Shown: piece after piece, positions 6,733-11,799 of the stretch | How the letters are laid out: every line of letters starts with the position of its first letter | How positions within the stretch are numbered: the first letter of the stretch is position 1 | DNA from: JASFEQ01 sp050122535 | Lineage (GTDB): Bacteria; Desulfobacterota; DSM-4660; Desulfatiglandales; HGW-15 | Assembly (NCBI GenBank): GCA_050122535.1 | Contig: JASFIT010000101.1 | Coordinates: 1 to 11,799, forward strand | Direction: 5' to 3' | DNA: 11,799 bases | Notes under the pieces: generated by a model | What the model was told of the DNA's origin: nothing | The model's input: only the letters and a program-made list of their open reading frames with translations | Database searches by the model: none | Translations under genes and position numbers: made by a program

Positions 6733-6769
6733 AAATCCCCCTACCTCCCTTACAATATAAGGGGGATTT
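6733..6769. repeat. Inverted repeat AAATCCCCCT...AGGGGGATTT
   Basis: A perfect 10-bp stem (6733-6742 with 6760-6769) around a 17-base loop lies just after the methyltransferase stop. There is no poly-T tract after the right arm, so a factor-independent terminator is only possible, not clear. The left arm recurs exactly at 5057-5066. The look is that of a short dispersed extragenic palindrome. Confidence 0.7.
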
Positions 6770-6781
6770 CATAGTGAAGCA

Positions 6782-6874
6782 CCCCGCGCCCCCGCTGAAA
6801 CGGGATCTCCACTTCGTTCTGACAAGGCGCGGGGCATCCGCAGTAGCCTGTCGCAGCCAAGTGGAGACCCCGTT
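6782..6874. repeat. Two interleaved inverted repeats with pseudoknot topology
   Basis: Arm A CCCCGCGCC (6782-6790) is exactly complementary to A' GGCGCGGGG (6826-6834). Arm B (6799-6814, starting AACGGGATC) is complementary at 15 of 16 positions to B' (6859-6874, starting AAGTGGAGA). The order A-B-A'-B' means the two stems cannot both form as simple nested hairpins; they are either alternative folds or a pseudoknot. The block is much more GC-rich than the flanking genes and lies in a 339-base non-coding gap. Confidence 0.7.
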
Positions 6875-6893
6875 TTCGGGGCTACGAAGGATG

Positions 6894-6962
6894 GAAAGGC
6901 GAGCGGAACTGCGCCGTAGCGTAGCACCCGCCTTCGCCAAGGCTTCTGCGCGGTCGCCTTTC
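6894..6962. repeat. Inverted repeat GAAAGGCGA...TCGCCTTTC
   Basis: A 9-bp perfect pair (6894-6902 with 6954-6962) enclosing a GC-rich stretch with further short complementary words (GCCTTCGCC, GCGCGG). It belongs to the same composite palindromic block as its neighbours on both sides. Confidence 0.5.
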
Positions 6963-6969
6963 GCTTCCT

Positions 6970-6989
6970 CCCCGCAGCAAACTGCGGGG
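6970..6989. repeat. Tight hairpin CCCCGCAG-CAAA-CTGCGGGG
   Basis: An 8-bp perfect GC-rich stem with a four-base loop. Its right arm overlaps the second copy of the 13-mer GCGGGGCATCCGC (6984-6996), whose first copy is at 6829-6841. No T-run follows, and the PfpI-family gene starts 71 bases further on, so it is more likely part of a repeat element than a terminator. Confidence 0.65.
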
Positions 6990-7060
6990 CATCCGCGCGA
7001 AGGCGAGTGAAGGTAAATGCCAAAAATGCAGCTGGTTCAGAAGATGGAGGAGACTGTGCC

Positions 7061-7690
7061 ATGAAATTCGGATTTTTGCTATTTCCAGAGCTGGAAGAAC
7101 TAGATTTTGTCGGTCCCTGGGAAATTATTGGCGTGTGGGGTGAGTTCTTCGAAGGACCTGAACAACGATTGACCATTAGCCAATCCGGTGCAGAGGTGCA
7201 ATGTGCCAAAGGGCTAAGAATAGTTCCCGACTACAGTTTTGACAGCTGTCCCCCACTCGACTATCTCCTCATTCCAGGTGGCTGGGGAACCCGCAAAGAA
7301 GTAGCCAACAAGGAACTCCTTCAATTTGTCAAGAAACAGGCTGACTCCTGTAAGCAAGTGCTGTCGGTGTGCACAGGGGCGTTTATTCTTCAGGCGGCAG
7401 GTTTACTCAAGGGGAAAAGAGCGACCACACATTGGCGCTCCCTCGAGCGGTTGCGAGAATTCCAAGAAGTCACTGTAATGGAGCAACGTTTTGTCCGCGA
7501 TGGTAACATATGGACTGCTGCGGGAATATCAGCCGGCATCGATCTGGCCCTTGCATTTGTTGCTGACCAAGCGGGGGAAGAGATTGCGGGAAAAGTGCAA
7601 CTCTTTGCAGAGTACTATCCTGATAATGTAAAGTATGGTTCAGCCCACCTCACAGACGAAGCACCTGTTTACGCAAAATCCCCTCAATAA
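7061..7690 (+). CDS. DJ-1/PfpI superfamily protein (isonitrile hydratase/ThiJ-like)
   Basis: A 209-residue protein of the DJ-1/ThiJ/PfpI (class I glutamine amidotransferase-like) superfamily. It starts MKFGFLLFPELEELDFVGPWEII, has DYLLIPGGWG (67-76) and the nucleophile elbow SVCTGAF with C104. ATTHW (121-125) follows, then WTAAGISAGIDLAL (151-164). This set is typical of the isonitrile hydratase/AraC-N-like branch; D15 in the first motif and C104 are the candidate catalytic residues. No DNA-binding domain is fused. The frame is open further upstream (from about 7007), but the ATG at 7061 has GGAGG about ten bases before it and begins right at the conserved first strand. It stands alone between a repeat block and the gltX promoter. 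The actual substrate is unknown; the family also includes glyoxalases and chaperone-like proteins. Confidence 0.9.
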   Translation: MKFGFLLFPELEELDFVGPWEIIGVWGEFFEGPEQRLTISQSGAEVQCAKGLRIVPDYSFDSCPPLDYLLIPGGWGTRKEVANKELLQFVKKQADSCKQVLSVCTGAFILQAAGLLKGKRATTHWRSLERLREFQEVTVMEQRFVRDGNIWTAAGISAGIDLALAFVADQAGEEIAGKVQLFAEYYPDNVKYGSAHLTDEAPVYAKSPQ

Positions 7691-7722
7691 GTGGCGAGTG
7701 TATTTGGAACGAAAATGAGATA

Positions 7723-7750
7723 TTGACATTTGCCACTCTTCCGGGATAAT
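7723..7750 (+). promoter_or_regulatory. Sigma70-type promoter upstream of gltX
   Basis: TTGACA (7723-7728) is a perfect -35 box. GATAAT (7745-7750) matches the -10 consensus at five of six positions, with a 16-base spacer. Transcription would start near 7757, giving a leader of about 45 bases before the gltX ATG. No operator or attenuator is evident. Confidence 0.8.
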
Positions 7751-7803
7751 CGATCTCCAAGCTGCCCATCCTATCTACACAAAAAAAAGAAAGGTTGCAG
7801 ATA

Positions 7804-9354
7804 ATGGGAGAAGACGTGGTTGTTCGCTTTGCACCCAGTCCCACGGGCTATCTTCATATTGGCGGGGCCAGGACTGCAATATTTAACTGGCTTTTTGCCA
7901 AGAAGAGAGGAGGCAAGCTTATCCTCAGGATCGAGGATACCGACGTGGAGAGATCCTCGGAAGACTCGATCCAGGGAATTATTAGAAGCCTAAAATGGCT
8001 TGAAATCACCTGGGACCAAGGGCCCTTTTTTCAATCCCATTTTATTGATGACCATCTGGAAGCGGCTCAAAAACTCTTGGAATCGGGCGACGCCTACAAG
8101 TGTTTTTGTACAAAGGAGGACCTTGAACGCAAGCGAGAGACGGCTCGAAAGCAGAAGGGTTCATTGCAGTATGACGGGACTTGCCGTGGTCTTAGCCCCA
8201 GCGAAATTAGAGAAAAAGAAGTGTCTGGCACACCCTACACCATCCGGTTGAGAGTGCCCCGGGGGGAGGGTGCTGTTCGGTTTAATGACATTGTATATGG
8301 CGGTATTGAAAAAAAATATGAGGACATGGAGGACTTCGTCATCGTTCGATCCAATGGCCAACCCTTATATGTTTTATCCAATGCCGTCGATGACATCCGC
8401 GATGGCATAACTCATGTCATTCGCGGGCAGGACGGATTAGCAAATACACCGAAACAGATCCTGATATACAAGGCCCTTGGCGCCGCAGTCCCTGAATTTG
8501 CGCATATGTCTTTGGCCCTGGACCCCAAGAAGGCCAAGATTTCCAAGCGAAGGCACGGCGAGATGGTTTCGGTTCAATTCTATCGTGAACATGGCTTTTT
8601 GCCCTGGGCATTCGTGAATTTTCTTGCGTTGCTCGGATGGTCCACGCCTGAATCGAAGCAGATTTTTTCCAGAGAGGAACTGATTGAAGCGTTCTCTTTG
8701 GAGGGCATCAGTCGGGCCAATTGTGTCTTTGACGTGAGGCATAATGATCCAAAATTTTTTACCGATCCGAAGGCCGTCAGCATCAATGCTCACTACCTTA
8801 GAAAACTCCCTGTTGGAGAGATCGAGCCTTACGTCCAGAGCGAGTTAGAAAAGCAAGGACTATGGGATCCTGAGTACGCGGGGGCAAAGCGCCCTTGGTT
8901 CCTTGGAACCATTGACTTGATCCGCACACGATTTAATCTCACAACAGACTTTGTGACCCTTGGCCGCGCCTATTTTTCAGACGATTACCCCATCGATTCA
9001 AAGGCCCTGAAGAAAAACGTCCTCAAGCACCGAACCCTCAAAGAATGTTTTCCCCTGTTGGCCGACCGGCTGGAAGCCCTAGAGGCGTTCACATTGGAGG
9101 AGACGGAGCTGCTGATTCGCGCAATGGCCGAAGAATTGGAAGTCAAGGCAGGGACCTTGATCAATGGTATTCGTACCGCAGTTACGGGTCAGGCGGTTGG
9201 ACCTGGACTTTTCCATGTCCTTATAGCCTTGGGGCAGCGTCGTGTGACCGAGCGTTTGCGAAGGGCTGTGAATCTCTTTGATCAAATGGTTGACAGCGGG
9301 AATGGGCTTGATCCGTCCGCAAGGTCAAGTCCTATCGTGTCAGGGAGTTGTTAG
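7804..9354 (+). CDS. gltX: Glutamyl-tRNA synthetase
   Basis: A 516-residue class I aminoacyl-tRNA synthetase that charges tRNA(Glu) with glutamate using ATP. VVRFAPSPTGYLHIGGART holds the HIGH-type signature (HIGG at 18-21). LRIEDTD and RSSEDSI follow. C100, C102, Y123 and C127 match the zinc-binding CxC...YxxxC set of bacterial GluRS. KISKR (245-249) is the KMSKS loop, and the C-terminal half is the helical anticodon-binding domain ending in GPGLFHVLIALG and RVTERLRRA. The ATG at 7804 is preferred over the in-frame TTG at 7795: AAAGG precedes it by about ten bases and the protein then begins as usual. Oddities are RGQDG where GluRS normally has RGEDH or RGDDH, and a polar C-terminal tail of about 25 residues. 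It is first in a tightly spaced rightward gene run. Non-discriminating activity on tRNA(Gln) cannot be judged here. Confidence 0.97.
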   Translation: MGEDVVVRFAPSPTGYLHIGGARTAIFNWLFAKKRGGKLILRIEDTDVERSSEDSIQGIIRSLKWLEITWDQGPFFQSHFIDDHLEAAQKLLESGDAYKCFCTKEDLERKRETARKQKGSLQYDGTCRGLSPSEIREKEVSGTPYTIRLRVPRGEGAVRFNDIVYGGIEKKYEDMEDFVIVRSNGQPLYVLSNAVDDIRDGITHVIRGQDGLANTPKQILIYKALGAAVPEFAHMSLALDPKKAKISKRRHGEMVSVQFYREHGFLPWAFVNFLALLGWSTPESKQIFSREELIEAFSLEGISRANCVFDVRHNDPKFFTDPKAVSINAHYLRKLPVGEIEPYVQSELEKQGLWDPEYAGAKRPWFLGTIDLIRTRFNLTTDFVTLGRAYFSDDYPIDSKALKKNVLKHRTLKECFPLLADRLEALEAFTLEETELLIRAMAEELEVKAGTLINGIRTAVTGQAVGPGLFHVLIALGQRRVTERLRRAVNLFDQMVDSGNGLDPSARSSPIVSGSC

Positions 9355-9389
9355 GTGCAAATACTTCACGTTTAGGTGACTATTTTCAA

Positions 9390-9917
9390 ATGAATTGGGC
9401 TGTAGCCAAAGCGATTCTCATTCTACCCGGCACGGGTGTTGTCTTGATTCCAGCTGTCCTACTCTGGGTATCTCAGAATACGAGGTTTGCTGCCGACACA
9501 TCTGACCCTAAGCAAATGGCATTCTGGGTTGGTCTTTGCGCTGTGGTGCTTGGTCTTGTCCTCCTGATCTGGACAATCAGCCTTTTTGCAAGGCTGGGTC
9601 GCGGCACCCTGGCCCCTTGGGAACCCACAAAACGGCTCGTCGTCAGCGGACCTTATCGCCACGCAAGAAACCCGATGATCACCGGCGTCCTCTTCATTGT
9701 ACTCGGGGAAGCCCTGTTGTTTGAGTCGTGGCCTATTGGGATTTGGATGGTGCTCTTTTTCATCACCAACGCCATCTATTTCCCTTTCGTGGAAGAAAAA
9801 GATCTTGAGAGAAGGTTCGGAGAGGAGTACGCTCTATATCGAAAAAATGTGCCTCGATGGATCCCACAGTTCCGCCCTTGGGATAAGCCGAGACAAAACA
9901 ACTCGGGTTCTCCCTGA
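9390..9917 (+). CDS. Isoprenylcysteine/phospholipid methyltransferase-family membrane protein (ICMT/PEMT)
   Basis: A 175-residue integral membrane methyltransferase of the ICMT/PEMT fold (Pfam ICMT or phospholipid methyltransferase). Hydrophobic helices lie at about 8-27, 43-67, 95-112 and 114-134. GPYRHARNPM (87-96) is the SAM-binding signature, and EEKDLERRFGEEY (135-147) with YRKNVPRWIP (150-159) is the conserved C-terminal part. Known relatives use SAM to methylate lipids or isoprenylated thiols at the membrane; the bacterial substrate is generally unknown. The frame is open from a TTG at 9348 that would overlap gltX, but the ATG at 9390 has a good TAGGTGA about nine bases upstream and begins at the first helix, so I chose it. 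It lies 35 bases after gltX and eight bases before the DUF2284 gene. Confidence 0.9.
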   Translation: MNWAVAKAILILPGTGVVLIPAVLLWVSQNTRFAADTSDPKQMAFWVGLCAVVLGLVLLIWTISLFARLGRGTLAPWEPTKRLVVSGPYRHARNPMITGVLFIVLGEALLFESWPIGIWMVLFFITNAIYFPFVEEKDLERRFGEEYALYRKNVPRWIPQFRPWDKPRQNNSGSP

Positions 9918-9925
9918 CGAAAGAG

Positions 9926-10432
9926 ATGCTGGAAATGGAAAAATATGTACAATTAGCAAAAGAACTCAAAATGATTGATGCCAAGATCATTTCGCCTCGC
10001 GATATTTTTTTTGATATCCGAGCCATATTGAAGTGTCGTTGGGGTTGTGAAGATTTCTCCGAGAATAACATAAGATGCGACACGAGAAATACCACTTTTC
10101 AAGAGCGCGTTGATATGGTCAAAAGATACAACCATGTACTCTTGGTTCACTCCCATGATGCCAGCAAATTGAGCAAAGTAGTCCTTGAGGTGGAAAGGGC
10201 GGCTTTTCTTGACGGATACTATTTCGCTTTTGCAATCAGAACCTGTAATCTTTGTAAAATCTGCACGGTGCAGCAGGGAGAGCCCTGTCCCACCCCTGAT
10301 AAGGTGAGACCTTGTGACCAGAGCTTTGGTATTGATGTATACAAGACAGTACGAAATCTGGGACTGCCCTGCCATGTATTGCAGAACAAGAATGGCGCTC
10401 AAAACCGTTATGGTTTTGTCCTGCTTAATTAA
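9926..10432 (+). CDS. DUF2284 cysteine-rich predicted metal-binding protein
   Basis: A 168-residue protein of the DUF2284 family (predicted metal-binding). C37 and C41 sit in CRWGC, with C51 shortly after; in the family this is a CxxxC...C motif. The C-terminal cluster is CNLCKIC (C107, C110, C113), then C121 in EPCPTPDKVRPC, then C130, followed by GIDVYKTVRNLG. AFLDGYYFAFA (93-103) before the second cluster is also typical. Nine cysteines in this arrangement suggest iron-sulfur or zinc binding; the cofactor and reaction are unknown. The family is frequent in anaerobes, which agrees with the suggested lineage. Two ATGs (9926 and 9935) are possible; neither ribosome site is clearly better. It begins eight bases after the methyltransferase stop and ends 20 bases before the deformylase start, so it is part of the gltX gene run. 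Confidence 0.88.
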   Translation: MLEMEKYVQLAKELKMIDAKIISPRDIFFDIRAILKCRWGCEDFSENNIRCDTRNTTFQERVDMVKRYNHVLLVHSHDASKLSKVVLEVERAAFLDGYYFAFAIRTCNLCKICTVQQGEPCPTPDKVRPCDQSFGIDVYKTVRNLGLPCHVLQNKNGAQNRYGFVLLN

Positions 10433-10452
10433 GTCACCAGAGGAGGCATTAT

Positions 10453-10980
10453 ATGGCGGTCAGGGAGGTTCTCCTTCTGGGCAATCCTATCCTCTTTGAG
10501 ACCAGCAAGGCACTCCGGAAGCAGGATTTGACTCAGATTGCAGGAGTCGTGACAGACCTACACGACACACTGATGGCCTTCAGGGAGCGGTACGGCGTGG
10601 GAAGGGCCATCGCAGCCCCGCAGATCGGTGTGATGAAACGCCTTGTTTACATGTATATTCATGAACCTGTGATCTTCATAAATCCTGTATTGGACAGCGA
10701 GAGCGAAGAAATGATGGAACTCTGGGATGACTGCATGTGCTTCCCTGAGTTGCTCGTGAAGGTGAGCAGACACAACAGGTGCCGTATCAGATATCAGAAC
10801 ATGGACTTCGGCAAGGAAGAAATGTGGCTGGAAGATGATTTATCCGAGTTACTCCAACATGAGATTGACCATCTGGAGGGCATACTCGCCGTGTCACGAG
10901 CCATCGACAGCCATTCATTCGCCTTGAGAAGCCAGAAACAGCGCCTGGAGAGAGAACATGCCCTTGTACCTGGAAAATGA
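10453..10980 (+). CDS. Divergent peptide deformylase-family protein
   Basis: A 175-residue protein of the peptide deformylase family, which are metal hydrolases that remove N-formyl groups from nascent proteins. Motif I is GRAIAAPQ (50-57) instead of GxGLAAPQ. Motif II is DDCMC (92-96) instead of EGCLS, keeping metal ligand C94. Motif III HEIDH (136-140) is intact and sits in LLQHEIDHLEG. Ligands C94, H136 and H140, the general base E137 and Q57 are all present, so metal binding and catalysis are plausible, but the substrate pocket differs. It resembles a known divergent PDF-like branch with a WDDCM(S)FP motif rather than the housekeeping enzyme, so I leave the symbol def unassigned. A strong AGGAGG precedes the ATG at 10453. 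Its end overlaps the start of the PAS fragment by 23 bases. Confidence 0.88.
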   Translation: MAVREVLLLGNPILFETSKALRKQDLTQIAGVVTDLHDTLMAFRERYGVGRAIAAPQIGVMKRLVYMYIHEPVIFINPVLDSESEEMMELWDDCMCFPELLVKVSRHNRCRIRYQNMDFGKEEMWLEDDLSELLQHEIDHLEGILAVSRAIDSHSFALRSQKQRLEREHALVPGK

Positions 10981-11185
10981 ATTTGATCCATCCCAACGCC
11001 CTCTTGTCCTTGACCAAATAGCTGCCGCGATTACCGTGATCGATCTGGAGGGCCGTACGCTCTATTACAACGATTACAGCGCCCAAGTTCTGGACCGCAA
11101 GCCCGAATATCTGGGAAAGGATGTTCGCCTTGAAGTTGATGGCCAACTAACTGCTGTTATTCAAACCGTTACCATAAAAACTTAG
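10958..11185 (+). CDS. Short PAS-domain protein or PAS fragment (75 residues)
   Basis: A 75-residue open frame whose residues 16-49 read as the first part of a PAS sensor domain: LVLDQIAAAITVIDLEGR, then LYYNDYSAQVLDRKPEYLGKDV. In PAS proteins this is followed by roughly 50 more residues of sheet; here the chain continues only with a short sheet-like stretch, AVIQTVTIKT, and stops. Neither other forward frame continues the domain, so a simple single frameshift is not evident. The ATG at 10958 has a GGAG-type site seven bases upstream and overlaps the last eight codons of the deformylase in another frame, typical of translational coupling. It is either a truncated remnant of a larger PAS protein or a genuine mini-PAS protein; I cannot decide from one copy. 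Confidence 0.6.
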   Translation: MPLYLENEFDPSQRPLVLDQIAAAITVIDLEGRTLYYNDYSAQVLDRKPEYLGKDVRLEVDGQLTAVIQTVTIKT

Positions 11186-11253
11186 ACGCTTATGGATGAT
11201 AGAGCCCCTCATACGATACAAGGCCTTGTCCGCTCCACCTCAGCAGTAGCCGC

Positions 11254-11799
11254 ATGAAAAACTCGTCAACACGCAAAGCATTCGCCCTTGCCAACTGGAA
11301 AATGGCGATGACCATCTCAGAAGCCCTTGCATTTGCACGAGAATTTCGTGCTGCGGTGGGCAGCCTTGCCCAATCCCTGGATATTGTTCTCTGTCCACCA
11401 TTTACTGCACTCCATGCATTGTCACAAGCCCTGAGCGACACGCCTATCGATTTGGGAGCTCAGAATGTATACGCTGCGTCTGACAAAGCCCATACAGGGG
11501 AAATTTCTGCCATGCTACTGGCCGATGTGGGGTGCAGATGGGTCATGCTAGGCCATTGGGAGATCCGTCGAAGAACGGGTGAAAGCGAAGTGGACTTCAA
11601 CAAAAAGATGCAGGCGGCGTTTCAGGCTGGGCTGCATCCTATCCTTTTGATGGGAGAAGAGACTCACGAGCGGGGTGAGGCTCAAGCGGCACTGGCATCT
11701 CGTCTTCCCATTATGTTCGCAGACTGTGAGCCTACAAAAGTGGCTCAGGCGGTCATCGTTTACGAACCGGAGTGGACAATCGGGACACAGAAACCCGCG
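11254..11799 (+). CDS. tpiA: Triosephosphate isomerase-family protein, divergent, 3' end beyond the window
   Basis: A total of 182 codons are present of an expected 250 or so. ALANWKMAM (residues 12-20) carries the substrate-binding Asn and catalytic Lys (K16). LGAQNVYA and THTGE-like HTGEISAMLLADVG follow. GHWEIRRRTGES (100-111) holds catalytic His H101, and VYEPEWTIGTQKPA (169-182) holds catalytic Glu E171. His and Glu are 70 residues apart as in canonical TIM. Canonical enzymes have GHSERR and a loop 6 of PVWAIGTGK; here Ser is replaced by Trp, an extra Arg appears, and loop 6 is PEWTIGTQK. CVGE is MGEE. The catalytic triad is kept, but the divergence fits a paralogue, perhaps on another sugar phosphate. 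The start at ATG 11254 has no clear Shine-Dalgarno, but an in-frame stop at 11200 and no alternative start support it. Confidence 0.88.
   Translation, partial: MKNSSTRKAFALANWKMAMTISEALAFAREFRAAVGSLAQSLDIVLCPPFTALHALSQALSDTPIDLGAQNVYAASDKAHTGEISAMLLADVGCRWVMLGHWEIRRRTGESEVDFNKKMQAAFQAGLHPILLMGEETHERGEAQAALASRLPIMFADCEPTKVAQAVIVYEPEWTIGTQKPA

Noticed and set aside
6970..6989. Intrinsic terminator at the tight CCCCGCAG hairpin
   Set aside because: No run of T follows; the sequence after it is GCATCCGCGCG, and the same words are repeated elsewhere in the block.
6602..7209. Open frames on both strands through the repeat block (for example 6675-7010 plus, 6769-7209 minus)
   Set aside because: They run through GC-rich palindromes and overlap two well-supported genes; translated sequences are Arg/Ser/Pro-rich without family resemblance.
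8437..8793. Minus-strand open frames inside gltX
   Set aside because: They are antisense to a fully conserved GluRS and have no family resemblance or ribosome sites.
11101..11185. A frameshift restoring the full PAS domain
   Set aside because: Both alternative forward frames after the GKDV stretch hit stops quickly (taa and tga within about 30 bases) without PAS-like residues.

Overview
The window looks like chromosome of a Gram-negative bacterium, most likely a member of the Desulfobacterota (former Deltaproteobacteria). Lipid A and LPS-core genes (lpxK, an LpxL-type acyltransferase, a WaaF-type heptosyltransferase) require an outer membrane. The small zinc-ribbon DUF5679 protein, DUF2284, DUF2959 and the style of the GluRS fit that group. 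The taxonomic call is inference from gene content; there is no rRNA in the window.

Left part (1-3002, minus strand): an LPS operon read right to left as lpxK, lpxL-type acyltransferase, SAM methyltransferase, and the first 50 codons of a heptosyltransferase (waaF-like) that runs off the left edge. The next 477 bases (3003-3479) hold an imperfect inverted repeat, a patch of degenerate TCAAT repeats and an AT-rich stretch with a good promoter pointing right.

Middle part (3480-7690, plus strand): a 46-residue DUF5679 zinc-ribbon protein followed by a long perfect hairpin; an unrecognised four-helix membrane protein; an unrecognised secreted beta-rich protein; a Pmp3/YqaE membrane peptide; a DUF2959 lipoprotein; a SAM methyltransferase; a GC-rich block of nested and interleaved inverted repeats (6733-6996); and a DJ-1/PfpI-family protein.

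Right part (7723-11799, plus strand): a clear sigma70-type promoter precedes gltX (glutamyl-tRNA synthetase). The genes that follow are tightly packed: an isoprenylcysteine-type/phospholipid methyltransferase, a DUF2284 cysteine-rich protein, a divergent peptide deformylase, a 75-residue PAS fragment overlapping the deformylase, and a triosephosphate isomerase-family gene cut by the right edge. Three members of this run carry non-standard motifs (deformylase, PAS fragment, TIM), which makes it the most interesting part of the window. No CRISPR array, transposase, tRNA or rRNA was seen, and nothing in the window amounts to an obvious new defence or mobile system.
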